The notes beneath the pieces were generated by a model that saw nothing but the letters and a program-made list of their open reading frames with translations, had not been told where the DNA came from and made no database searches. Made by a program: the position numbers and the translations under genes. 64,000 nt of DNA from JAHEFT01 sp963766195. Lineage in GTDB: Bacteria > Pseudomonadota > Gammaproteobacteria > Xanthomonadales > SZUA-36. Shown piece by piece: positions 26,567 to 35,229 of the stretch; the stretch's first letter is position 1, and each line of letters starts with the position of its first letter. Where the stretch lies: positions 248,001-312,000 of the forward strand of contig CAVXYY010000001.1 in the NCBI GenBank assembly GCA_963766195.1, written 5' to 3'.

Positions 26567-27328
26567 CTATTTCTTCATGATCTTTATCGAACCATTCACG
26601 GTATCCAGGGAAATTCGCGCGTCTCCTCCGCCAATTTCACCGGAAAGATCACGCCCGACAAATCCCTTCTCCGCCTCGAGGCCAAAATCGTCCGCATTGA
26701 TGCTGCCATTGACCGTTTCGGCCTCCACCCGTGCGCTGGCGTCTGCGGGCAGAACCAGGGTTACCTTGCCGTTCACCGCATCTGCGGAAACCCTCTGGCC
26801 GGCACCCATGTGATCGAACTCGGCCTGGATGCTGCCATTGACCGTTTCAAGCTTGACGTCTCCTTCGAGACCAAGCGCTTCCAGGGACCCGTTGACCGTC
26901 TCGGCCTTGACGTTACCCTGCACCGCGGTGATTTCCACGTCACCGTTGACGGTCGAGATCGTGTCCAGGTTGACCGTGGCAGGAACTTCAAGCACGTAGG
27001 AAACACTGCCGTTGTGGTCATCGCCCCATTTGAACCACTTGTTCTCACTCTTCGGATGCCTGGTTTCAATACGGATGTAGTCTTTATCCGCGTCGATGTC
27101 TACTTTCAGGTCATCGAGGTACTCCTGGCTGCCTGCCTTCTTGTTGACTACCACGTGAACCTTGTCGCCGGACCCTCCGGTGATGCGGATATCGCCGTTG
27201 ATGTTTTCCAGGCTGATGCGCGCATCGGCATTCACATCAAAGGTCATTTCTTCAGTCCCGGTTACCGACGCGTTCGCGGTCACCGAAAAAAACAACAGCG
27301 CAATACTCGCAAATGCAACTGCCTTCAT
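26567..27328 (-). CDS. secreted DUF4097-family beta-repeat protein
   Basis: A 253-residue exported protein with a signal peptide (AFASIALLFFSVTANA). The body is made of short repeats: ISLENINGDIRI, ISTVNGDVEI, AETVNGSLEA, LETVNGSIQA, ADAVNGKVTL, AETVNGSINA and LDTVNGSIKI, the right-handed beta-solenoid pattern of DUF4097. ATG 27328 follows AAGGGAG at eight bases. The function is unknown; related proteins are often near envelope-stress genes. Confidence 0.85.
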   Translation of the reverse strand: MKAVAFASIALLFFSVTANASVTGTEEMTFDVNADARISLENINGDIRITGGSGDKVHVVVNKKAGSQEYLDDLKVDIDADKDYIRIETRHPKSENKWFKWGDDHNGSVSYVLEVPATVNLDTISTVNGDVEITAVQGNVKAETVNGSLEALGLEGDVKLETVNGSIQAEFDHMGAGQRVSADAVNGKVTLVLPADASARVEAETVNGSINADDFGLEAEKGFVGRDLSGEIGGGDARISLDTVNGSIKIMKK

Positions 27329-27418
27329 GGTTTTCACTCCCTTTCAGAATCCAACATACATGGGGTTCGCTATATTGGATGCTACCACTGCAGCAAGGGT
27401 TTAAACCGTGCTTAAAGT

Positions 27419-27474
27419 TTGATTGCGCCGGATGTTTGAAGTACTATACCAATGTATTAACACATTAATACATT
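27419..27474 (+). promoter_or_regulatory. promoter and operator of the his operon
   Basis: TTGATT (27419-27424), 17 bases, then TACTAT (27442-27447) form a sigma70 promoter. Directly downstream the perfect dyad AATGTATTAA (27451-27460), CACA, TTAATACATT (27465-27474) would cover the start of transcription. It ends 9 bp before the first gene, a TrpR-like regulator, so autoregulated repression of the operon is the natural reading. Confidence 0.75.
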
Positions 27475-27483
27475 AGAACAGCC

Positions 27484-27798
27484 ATGAAACAACACGATCA
27501 GTCACAGAAAAGCGAGTTGAAATCAGCCGCCCGATCGCTTTCTGAAGCATTGCTGGCGCTGGAGACGTCGCAGGAGGTCCAGCAGTTCCTTGAGGACCTG
27601 TGCACCCCGGCGGAAGTCGAGGCCATGGTGGACCGTTGGCGGGTCGCCCAGTTGGTCAACCAGGGTCATTCCTATCGCGATATCAGGGAGATGACTGAAG
27701 TCAGTGTGACCACGATCGGCCGCGTGGCACGTTACATGGAACATGGCACGGGCGGATACCGCACCGTATTGGACCGCCTGGAGAAAAAACCATCATGA
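27484..27798 (+). CDS. TrpR/YerC-family regulator heading the his operon
   Basis: A 104-residue all-helical protein of the Trp-repressor superfamily, YerC/YecD branch. LEDLCTPAEVEAMVDRWRVA and YRDIREMTEVSVTTIGRVAR form the helix-turn-helix region; TEVSVTTIGRV corresponds to the recognition helix. Its stop overlaps hisG (ATGA), and the operator dyad sits just upstream. YerC-like proteins next to his genes have been proposed as histidine-pathway repressors; that role here is inferred from context. The corepressor could be histidine. Confidence 0.87.
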   Translation: MKQHDQSQKSELKSAARSLSEALLALETSQEVQQFLEDLCTPAEVEAMVDRWRVAQLVNQGHSYRDIREMTEVSVTTIGRVARYMEHGTGGYRTVLDRLEKKPS

Positions 27799-28673
27799 GT
27801 CGTTTAAGAGTCGCCGTACAAAAATCCGGCCGCCTGTCAGAGAAATCATTGGAGGTCCTGAAAAGCTGTGGCCTGAGTTTTGCACGCAGCAAGGACAAAC
27901 TGTTCTGGTACGGGCGTGATTTTCCGGTGGATGTCCTGCTGGTTCGGGACGACGACATACCCCGCATGCTGCTTGATGGCGTCTGCGAACTGGGCATCGT
28001 CGGCGAGAATATCGCCCGCGAAGTCATGCTGGAGCGAAATGGTGAAAACGAACTGAATTGTCTTCGAAAACTTCCCTTCGGACATTGCCGGCTTTCTGTC
28101 GCGATCCCGGAAAACAGCGACATACCGGGCATCGCCGCCCTGGAGGGAAAGAGAATTGCCACCAGCTATCCGGCACTCACCCGGCACCTGTTGAAAGAGC
28201 AGGGAATAAGCACCCGTATCGTCGAACTGTCGGGGTCGGTCGAAATAGCGCCCGGCCTGGGTACTGCTGACGCGATTTCAGACCTTGTGTCCACCGGGTC
28301 GACGCTCAGAGCCAACCACCTGCGTGAACTCGAAGTTTTGTTCGAGAGCCAGGCGGCGCTGTATGGCCGGGTCAATAACATCTCCGATGCCAAGCAGAAA
28401 TTGCTCGACCGCCTGCTGGCGCGCCTTGAAGGCGTAATGCAGGCAGCGGAATGCAAATACGTCATGCTGCATGCGCCACGCGAAGCCCTGGAAAAAATTA
28501 CGGAACTGTTACCCGGGGTGGAGCACCCCTCGATCATGCCGCTGGAAGGTTCTGACCGGATTGCGATACACGCGGTGTGCGGCGAGGCGGTGTTCTGGGA
28601 ACACCTCGAAGCCTTGAAAGCCGTCGGCGCCTCGGCAATATTGGTCCTTCCTGTCGAGAAAATGCTCGCCTGA
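27795..28673 (+). CDS. hisG: ATP phosphoribosyltransferase HisG, long form
   Basis: A 292-residue enzyme for the first, feedback-inhibited step of histidine synthesis. The catalytic part has LRVAVQKSGRLSEKS and ELGIVGENIA; the PRPP loop is in GLGTADAISDLVSTGSTLRANHL. The C-terminal regulatory domain (from about residue 220, KYVMLHAPREALEKI) binds histidine, so no HisZ is needed. ATG 27795 overlaps the regulator's stop. Confidence 0.95.
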   Translation: MSRLRVAVQKSGRLSEKSLEVLKSCGLSFARSKDKLFWYGRDFPVDVLLVRDDDIPRMLLDGVCELGIVGENIAREVMLERNGENELNCLRKLPFGHCRLSVAIPENSDIPGIAALEGKRIATSYPALTRHLLKEQGISTRIVELSGSVEIAPGLGTADAISDLVSTGSTLRANHLRELEVLFESQAALYGRVNNISDAKQKLLDRLLARLEGVMQAAECKYVMLHAPREALEKITELLPGVEHPSIMPLEGSDRIAIHAVCGEAVFWEHLEALKAVGASAILVLPVEKMLA

Positions 28674-28692
28674 GCCGGGTACGGAATGAGCG

Positions 28693-30005
28693 ATGCTTGA
28701 TTTGAAAATGCTCCGGTGGTCTTCGTTGGGACCGGATGAACAGGAAAGGTTGCTGGAACGCCCGGTGTTTCATAATCCCGGCCTGGGCGACGCCGTGGCA
28801 GCCATCCTCGGGCGGGTGCGTGAAGGCGGCGACCTCGCGCTGGCTGAACTGACGCTGGAACTCGATGGAACCCGGCCGGCCGTCGTTTGAATACGGCCAC
28901 GAGGAATTGACTGGCGCAGTGAACCGAGCCGACCCTGAACTGATCGAGGCCATTGACGACGCCGGCAAGCGCATCCGGATGTTTCATGCTGCCGACATGC
29001 CGCGTAACAGTTCATTGGAAACCGCTCCCGGCCTGACCTGCGAAGTCCGATACCAGGCGCTTTCACCGGTGGGCCTGTACATCCCGGGGGGCAGTGCGCC
29101 ACTGGTCTCGACGGTACTGATGCTCGCGATCCCGGCGGTCCTGGCGGGCTGTGAAGACATCGTGATGTGTTCACCGCCGGGTAAAACGGGAAGGATCGCC
29201 CCGGAAATCCTGGTGGCCGCCCGCTTGTGTGGCGTTTCCCGCGTCTTTTGCGCGGGTGGAGCCCAGGCGATCGCAGCAATGGCCTATGGCACTGAATCGA
29301 TCCCAAAATGCGCGAAAATTTTCGGACCGGGCAATGCCTGGGTAACCGAGGCCAAGCAGCAAGTGTCACAGGACCCGAAGGGTGCTGCCATCGACCTGCC
29401 CGCCGGACCCTCGGAAGTCCTGGTCATCGCTGATTCCGGCGCCAATCCCGAATTCATCGCCTGGGACCTGCTGTCCCAGGCCGAGCACGGGCCTGACTCC
29501 CAGGTCTTGCTGGTGACAGACAGTGACGAACTGGCCGGGGCTGTCATCGAAAAGCTTCTCGAATTGGCGCCACTGTCACCCCGGGCCGCCATCCTCAGCC
29601 AATCACTTGCTGAATCGCGCATCATCCGGGTAGAGGACATGGATTCCGCCATCGAACTGTCCAACCGTTACGCGCCGGAGCACCTGATTCTGAATGCCGC
29701 GGACGCCAGCGAACTTGCAAACCGCGTCCGGAACACCGGTTCGGTGTTTATCGGCCCCTGGACGCCCGAATCCCTCGGGCGACTACTGTTCAGGCACCAA
29801 CCACGTGCTTCCGACCTACGGTTGGGCACGCTCTCACGGTGCGCTCGGCATGGGTGATTTCATGCGACGGATGACTCTCCAGCAGGCGAACCGGGCTGCG
29901 TTGCAGGAAGTCGGCCCGACAGCGGAAAAACTGGCGTCGGTCGAAGGACTGGATGCGCACCGGATGGCCGTCCGCGCCAGGCTTGACGACCGGAGCGAGC
30001 GCTGA
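28693..30005 (+). CDS. hisD: histidinol dehydrogenase HisD, frame broken twice
   Basis: HisD oxidises histidinol to histidine in two NAD-dependent steps. Frame 1 from ATG 28693 gives LRWSSLGPDEQERLLERP; after a break near 28880 frame 2 gives YIPGGSAPLVSTVLM, AGGAQAIAAMAYGTESIP, FGPGNAWV, DLPAGPSEVLVIAD and LLSQAEHGPDSQ; after a break near 29780 frame 3 gives DYCSGTNHVLPTYGWARS. In the last case the run GGG in CTCGGGCGAC should read GG to restore ESLGDYCSG. All catalytic residues are present. The breaks look like sequence errors in a living operon. Confidence 0.88.
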
Positions 30006-31078
30006 TGGGCATCGAGTCACTGGCCAGGCCTGAGATTGTCGCCATGAAACCCTATTCGTCGGCGCGCAAGGAAGCCCCGGGCAAGGGAATCCTGTTGAAT
30101 GCAAACGAGTCCCCCCGGCCCTTGCTGGAAGACCCGGGTCGTCTGAACCGGTACCCCGATCCACAACCGGCGGAACTGGTCGCGCGACTGGCAGCCCTGT
30201 ATGGTGTTCCGGAAGATTGCGTTCTGCTCACCCGGGGAAGCGATGAAGGAATTGATCTGCTGGTGCGGGTTTTTTGCCGCGCCGGGCAGGACGCCATCCT
30301 GCACTGCCCACCCACCTTTGGCATGTACCGGATCGCTGCGCAGACCCAGAACGCCGGTATTGTCGCTGTGAACCGGCAGGTGGAACGTGGATTCCGGCTG
30401 GTCGAACAGGAGGTCCTGGACGCCGTGCAAGCGGATGCCCGGATCAGGCTGGTGTTCCTGACCTCGCCCAACAACCCGACCGGGGACGTTGTCAGCGAGG
30501 TGTTTCTCAGCCAGCTACTGGAGGTCTGCGAGAACCGCGCAGTCGTCGTCGTGGATGAGGCTTATGCAGAATTCTGCCTGCAGCCGTCAGCTTCTGCATT
30601 GATCTCGGAACATGAAAACCTGGTCGTGCTGCGGACCATGTCCAAGGCCTGGGCTTCAGCCGGCCTGCGTTGCGGTGCGGTGCTTGCCCCCGACGCGCTC
30701 CTGTCGCTGCTGCGCCGGGTGATTGCACCCTACCCCGTGCCCAGTCCGGTCATGAACCTGGCCTTGCGCATGCTCGGGGACGACATGTTGGATAAACAGC
30801 GGGAGCTGATGCAGGAAATTCAAAACAACAAGCGTTACCTGCTGCGGATCCTGCAAAATCGCGACTTTATCCGGGATATCATACCCGGCGACGCCAATTT
30901 CATCCTGATCCGGGTGGACAACGCGCCGGATCTGCTCGCCTTCTCCGCCAGCCGGGGCGTGATCATCCGGGGGTATCCGGCCGACCCGCTACTGCAAAAC
31001 TGTCTGCGCATCTCAGTAGGTTTGGAATATGAACTGGAAAAGTTCGCAGCGGTTCTCGACGAATGGGAAAACTCATGA
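30005..31078 (+). CDS. hisC: histidinol-phosphate aminotransferase HisC
   Basis: A 357-residue PLP fold-type I aminotransferase. LNANESPRP, the substrate-side TRGSDEGIDLL, TSPNNPTGDVV, VVVDEAYAEF and the PLP lysine in RTMSKAWASAGLRCG are clear, as is the C-terminal CLRISVGLEYE. The start codon overlaps the hisD stop (TGATG). Confidence 0.95.
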   Translation: MGIESLARPEIVAMKPYSSARKEAPGKGILLNANESPRPLLEDPGRLNRYPDPQPAELVARLAALYGVPEDCVLLTRGSDEGIDLLVRVFCRAGQDAILHCPPTFGMYRIAAQTQNAGIVAVNRQVERGFRLVEQEVLDAVQADARIRLVFLTSPNNPTGDVVSEVFLSQLLEVCENRAVVVVDEAYAEFCLQPSASALISEHENLVVLRTMSKAWASAGLRCGAVLAPDALLSLLRRVIAPYPVPSPVMNLALRMLGDDMLDKQRELMQEIQNNKRYLLRILQNRDFIRDIIPGDANFILIRVDNAPDLLAFSASRGVIIRGYPADPLLQNCLRISVGLEYELEKFAAVLDEWENS

Positions 31079-32151
31079 AGAATGATAGAAAACGTCGCAT
31101 CCTGTTCATCGACCGTGACGGCACCCTGATCACGGAGCCGCCTGACGAACAGGTCGATTCGCTCGAGAAACTTGAATTGGTGCCCGGGGTGATACCGGCG
31201 CTGCTGGAGCTGAAACAGGCCGGGTATGAATTCGTCATGATCAGCAACCAGGACGGACTCGGCACGGCCTCTTTCCCGACGGCCGATTTCGAGATTCCGC
31301 AGCAAAAAATGCTCGATATTTTTGCATCACAGGGCATTACCTTCAGTGCCGTTCTGATTGACCCGCATTTTGAACACGAAAATTCGCCAAACCGGAAACC
31401 CGGTATTGGAATGGTGCTTGACTACCTCAAAAGTGGTGAGCTGAATCTCACGGACAGCTGGGTGATCGGTGACCGGGAGACCGACCTGGTGCTGGCTGGT
31501 AATATGGGTATCAAGGGCTTGCAACTGGGCAACGGCTTGCATGACTGGGCTTCCATCAGCCACCTGCTGGTTAACCAGCCGAGGCAGTCGACCGTAGAGC
31601 GAAAAACCAACGAGACCGATATCCGGGTTTTTGTCGACCTCGACGCCGGGGGCAGATGCGAAGCGGATACCGGGATTGGATTCTTCGACCATATGCTCGA
31701 CCAGTTGGCCAGCCATGGCGGATTCAGCCTGGAAATCAGCTGCCGGGGCGACCTGGACATCGATGAGCACCACACCGTTGAGGATTCCGCCCTGGCCCTG
31801 GGACAGGCTTTGAACTCGGCCCTGGGCGACCGGCGCGGGATAGGCCGGTACGGCTTCCTGTTGCCCATGGATGAATCCCTGGCGGAAGCAGCCATTGACC
31901 TGTCCGGAAGGCCGGCCATTGTTTTCGAGGCGGATTTCCCGCGGGACCGTGTTGGCGGCTTATCCACCGAAATGGTCCGGCATTTCTTCGCATCGCTCAG
32001 CCAGTCCCTGGGCGCCGCTATTCACCTGAAAGTCCGCGGCGAAAACACCCACCACATGATCGAGGCATTGTTCAAGGGCGCCGGCCGCGCGCTTAGACCC
32101 GCGCTGGCCAGGCAGGGTAGTGAAATGCCCAGCACCAAGGGCGTGCTCTGA
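31075..32151 (+). CDS. hisB: bifunctional histidinol-phosphatase / imidazoleglycerol-phosphate dehydratase HisB
   Basis: A 358-residue two-domain enzyme. The N-terminal HAD phosphatase (about 1-165) has FIDRDGTLI, MISNQDGLG and IGDRETD. The C-terminal dehydratase (about 170-358) has the metal-binding GIGFFDHMLDQLASHGGF, DEHHTVEDSALALG and HHMIEALFKGAGRAL. The fusion is typical of gammaproteobacteria. ATG 31075 overlaps the hisC stop; its stop overlaps hisH. Confidence 0.95.
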   Translation: MKNDRKRRILFIDRDGTLITEPPDEQVDSLEKLELVPGVIPALLELKQAGYEFVMISNQDGLGTASFPTADFEIPQQKMLDIFASQGITFSAVLIDPHFEHENSPNRKPGIGMVLDYLKSGELNLTDSWVIGDRETDLVLAGNMGIKGLQLGNGLHDWASISHLLVNQPRQSTVERKTNETDIRVFVDLDAGGRCEADTGIGFFDHMLDQLASHGGFSLEISCRGDLDIDEHHTVEDSALALGQALNSALGDRRGIGRYGFLLPMDESLAEAAIDLSGRPAIVFEADFPRDRVGGLSTEMVRHFFASLSQSLGAAIHLKVRGENTHHMIEALFKGAGRALRPALARQGSEMPSTKGVL

Positions 32152-32747
32152 TGTCGGTCGCGGTAGTAAACAGCGGCGGGGCAAATATCGCCTCTGTGCT
32201 GCACGCCTTGAGACGCCTTGGCGTGGAGCCGAAATTCACCAGTGATGCCATGGCAATCCGCTCGGCGGATCGTGTCATCCTGCCCGGTGTCGGCGCCGCG
32301 GGCAGGGCCATGGAAGTACTGGATCAGCAGGGCCTGACGCCTGTCATTCAACAGCTGAAACAACCTGTTCTCGGTATCTGCCTGGGCATGCAACTGCTGT
32401 TCGAGTCTTCTGAAGAAGATGACGCCCGCCTGCTGGGGCTGATACCGGGACGACTCGGCAGGCTGAAGGAAAGCCCGGGGTTGCGAGTGCCTCACATGGG
32501 TTGGAACTCCATCACCAACCAGGCGCCTGACAACCTGACCGAGCCGCTTGATGGAAAGTGGTTTTATTTCGTACATTCGTTTGCGGCGCCGGTCAGCGAA
32601 TGGACCCTCGCAACCAGCACCCATGGCAGCGAGTTCAGCGCCATTGTTCGTAAAGGCAATTTCTACGGCGCACAGTTCCACCCGGAACGTTCCGCGAAAG
32701 CGGGCGCCAGCTTACTCAGCGGATTCCTGGAGTCACCTTTGCAATGA
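32151..32747 (+). CDS. hisH: imidazole glycerol phosphate synthase, glutaminase subunit HisH
   Basis: A 198-residue class I glutamine amidotransferase that feeds ammonia to HisF. The oxyanion/nucleophile motif is LGICLGMQLLFE and the His-Glu dyad is QFHPERS. GVGAAGRAM and VPHMGWN agree with HisH. The start overlaps the hisB stop by one base, and its end overlaps hisA by four. Confidence 0.95.
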   Translation: MSVAVVNSGGANIASVLHALRRLGVEPKFTSDAMAIRSADRVILPGVGAAGRAMEVLDQQGLTPVIQQLKQPVLGICLGMQLLFESSEEDDARLLGLIPGRLGRLKESPGLRVPHMGWNSITNQAPDNLTEPLDGKWFYFVHSFAAPVSEWTLATSTHGSEFSAIVRKGNFYGAQFHPERSAKAGASLLSGFLESPLQ

Positions 32748-33484
32748 GCGTTCAAATCATCCCCGCCATCGATCTGCTGGACGGTAGCTGTGTTCGCCTT
32801 CTGCACGGCGATTTCAACAAGTGCAAGGTATACGACCTGGACGCCGTCAGGCTGGCCGCCACCTATGCACGGGAAGGTGCGCAGTGGCTGCACGTGGTTG
32901 ACCTGGCCGCCTCCAGGGATGGCCCAAGCGCCGATATAAGGCCATTGCTGCGCCTGCTGCGCAACGCGGAGCAATCGGTCCAGACCGGCGGCGGAGTAAG
33001 GGTCGCGGCTGATATCCGCAAACGCCTGGAGCATGGCGCAAGCCGGGTCGTGGTCGGGAGCCAGTGTGTTACTGAACCGGAAACTTTTGCCGAATGGCTT
33101 GCCGAGTTTGGCGAGGACCGGCTGGTCGCTGCACTGGACGTGCGAATCGATGAGGAAGGCAGCCCGTTGTTGCGCACGCACGGCTGGACCCGGGGCTCCG
33201 GCAATACACTTTGGCAACTGCTGGATTATTACTCGGACAAGGGTCTGAAGCATGTGCTGTGCACCGACATCGGCCGCGATGGCGCGATGACCGGGCCGAA
33301 CCTCGACCTTTACCGGGAGATCGTCAGCCGCTATCCCGATCTGGCTGTGCAGGCCTCCGGCGGCGTAAGTGGCCTGCTCGATCTGCAGAAACTGTCGAAA
33401 ACCGGCGTGGATTTTGCGGTGACCGGGAAAGCCCTGCTGGAAGGTTGTTTCACCGTGGCCGAAGCCATCAAGGCGCTGTCATGA
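32744..33484 (+). CDS. hisA: phosphoribosylformimino-5-aminoimidazole carboxamide ribotide isomerase HisA
   Basis: A 246-residue TIM barrel. IIPAIDLLDGSCVRL carries the first catalytic Asp; VQTGGGVRVAADI and TDIGRDGAMTGPNLDLY carry the phosphate-binding loops and second Asp. ASGGVSGLLDL follows. The start and stop both overlap neighbours by four bases (ATGA). Confidence 0.95.
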   Translation: MSVQIIPAIDLLDGSCVRLLHGDFNKCKVYDLDAVRLAATYAREGAQWLHVVDLAASRDGPSADIRPLLRLLRNAEQSVQTGGGVRVAADIRKRLEHGASRVVVGSQCVTEPETFAEWLAEFGEDRLVAALDVRIDEEGSPLLRTHGWTRGSGNTLWQLLDYYSDKGLKHVLCTDIGRDGAMTGPNLDLYREIVSRYPDLAVQASGGVSGLLDLQKLSKTGVDFAVTGKALLEGCFTVAEAIKALS

Positions 33485-34273
33485 CGCGTATGATCGCAAA
33501 GAGCGCTGCCCGCCGGATCATCCCCTGCCTGGACGTGCGCGACGGCCAGGTGGTGAAGGGCGTGCAGTTTCGTGACCACCGGGTGATGGGCGATATCATC
33601 GAACTTGCAGCCCGGTACCGGGACGAGGGCGCCGATGAACTGGTTTTCTATGACATTACCGCGAGCCCGCAAGGCCGCAGCGTCGATATCGACTGGGTGC
33701 GCCGGGTGTCGGAAACCATTGACATTCCCTTTTGCGTGGCCGGCGGTATTCGCAGCGTCGAGAGCGCCGGCCGGGTTTTGTCCCAGGGTGCGGACAAGAT
33801 CTCGATCAATACACCGGCGCTTGAAAACCCCGGGCTGATCAACGAACTGGTCAAGTCATTCGGCAGCCAGTGCGTGGTCATCGGGGTCGATTCGATCAGC
33901 GGACGGAGCCGCTTACACGGTCCGCTCACATACCGGCACGCCGGATGCGATGAAATCACCCGGCAGGCAGACCCTCGACTGGCTGGCCGAGGTCGTCGAC
34001 CGGGGCGCAGGCGAAGTCGTCCTCAATTGCATGTCTGCCGACGGCACACGCAAGGGCTACGATATCGTGCAATTGCTGGCCGCGCGGCAAGTGTTGCCGA
34101 TTCCCCTGGTGGCTTCCGGCGGGGCCGGAACCGCGGAACACTTTATCGCCGTGTTTGAGCAGGCGGATGTCGATGCCGCGTTGGCGGCCACGGTTTTCCA
34201 TTCCGGCCAGATTCCCATTCCTGAATTGAAAAAAACGCTGGCTGGCGCCGGCATCGAGGTAAGGCCATGCTGA
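33481..34273 (+). CDS. hisF: imidazole glycerol phosphate synthase cyclase subunit HisF, frame broken once
   Basis: HisF closes the imidazole ring and releases AICAR. Frame 1 gives RRIIPCLDVRDGQVVKGVQF, AGGIRSVESAGRVLSQGADK and VIGVDSISG; one extra G near 33901 shifts it. Frame 2 continues as DGAAYTVRSHTGTPDAMKSP, then LDWLAEVVDRGAGEVVLNCM and VASGGAGTAEHF. Both catalytic Asp regions and both phosphate loops are present once joined. The end overlaps hisI by seven bases. Confidence 0.88.
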
Positions 34274-34896
34274 TCCGTGACTCACGGGACGTGGAAAAAC
34301 TTGGGTGGCAGAAAATGGACGGCCTGCTGCCGGCAATCGTGCAGGATGCTTTCGACGGCCGGGTATTGATGCAGGCCTATATGAACCGGGAGGCGCTGGC
34401 ACACAGTTTGGACAAGGGCGTTGTCACGTTCTGGAGCCGGAGCCGGAAAAAGCTTTGGACCAAGGGCGAGACCTCCGGCAATACGCTGGAACTTGTCGCT
34501 GTACACTCGGACTGCGACAGTGATTGCCTGCTGGTGCTGGCCACGCCTGCCGGACCCGCCTGCCACCGGAACACGGATACCTGCTTCGACGAAAGCGGGC
34601 TGCAGGTAGCGCCTGAACTCGCCTTCCTGGCTGGCCTGGAAAAACTGATCGCGCAGCGTGACATTGACCGCCCCGAAGACAGCTATACCACCCGGTTATT
34701 CGAAGCGGGGATCAAGCGCATCGCCCAGAAAGTCGGGGAAGAAGGGGTGGAAACCGCACTGGCCGCAGCGGCCGGTGACCGTGAAGAACTGGCCAATGAA
34801 TCAGCCGACCTGTTGTACCACCTGCTGGTGTTGTTGCGCGCTAGTGGCCTGGATCTGGGTGAGGTCACCCGGATTCTGAAATCACGCCATACTTAA
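34267..34896 (+). CDS. hisI: bifunctional phosphoribosyl-AMP cyclohydrolase / phosphoribosyl-ATP pyrophosphatase HisIE
   Basis: A 209-residue fusion carrying steps two and three of histidine synthesis. The HisI part (1-115) has MQAYMNREAL, FWSRSRKKLWTKGETSGNT, and zinc cysteines in VHSDCDSDC and CHRNTDTCF. The HisE part (about 120-209) has DSYTTRLFEAGIKRIAQKVG and EEGVETALAAAAGD, NESADLLYHLLV. It is the last gene of the operon. Confidence 0.95.
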   Translation: MLIRDSRDVEKLGWQKMDGLLPAIVQDAFDGRVLMQAYMNREALAHSLDKGVVTFWSRSRKKLWTKGETSGNTLELVAVHSDCDSDCLLVLATPAGPACHRNTDTCFDESGLQVAPELAFLAGLEKLIAQRDIDRPEDSYTTRLFEAGIKRIAQKVGEEGVETALAAAAGDREELANESADLLYHLLVLLRASGLDLGEVTRILKSRHT

Positions 34897-34903
34897 GAGC
34901 GCC

Positions 34904-34940
34904 GTTGGAGCGGGCCATGCCCGCGAATTCACTCCGAACC
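34904..34940 (+). repeat. REP-like palindrome after hisI
   Basis: GTTGGAGCGGGCCATGCCCG then CGAATTCACTCCGAACC matches the module at 9502-9545 in layout (hairpin, CGAATT, CACTCCGAA). Confidence 0.65.
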
Positions 34941-34950
34941 CGGTGAGGAA

Positions 34951-35171
34951 CCGGGTACCTGCTGCCGGGACACGCTCAAGACGTCCGTGTGCGCTCCTCG
35001 GCCGTTCCCGACGGCCGACGGTCCCACCAGCAGGTACCCGGCCCCTCACCTAAGCTTGGTGTCCCGAATGTCTGGGCAATTCATTCCAAAGGAGGGGGTG
35101 GGATGCCCTGTTCAGGACCGTCATTTGTCGGGAACAAATGCCGAGCGAACAGGGACGTCTCGAGCGTGTCC
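34951..35171. repeat. nested inverted-repeat element between hisI and the beta-CASP nuclease
   Basis: Arms CCGGGTACCTGCTG (34951-34964) and CAGCAGGTACCCGG (35028-35041) pair perfectly. GGACACGCTCAAGACGTCC (34968-34986) pairs with 35153-35171 with one mismatch. Inside are TCGGCCGT/ACGGCCGA and, at about 35107-35154, CCCTGTTC..CATTTGT/ACAAATG..GAACAGGG. No open frame is convincing in 34897-35229. Confidence 0.75.
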
Positions 35172-35229
35172 TTAAGAGGGCATGCGGCCCCCGACTGTGG
35201 CACGTACTTAAATCGCGGGTATGGCCCGC

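Noticed and set aside
27338..27483. Histidine attenuator with His-rich leader peptide
   Set aside because: No short ORF with consecutive His codons and no terminator/antiterminator pair is visible; an operator dyad is present instead.
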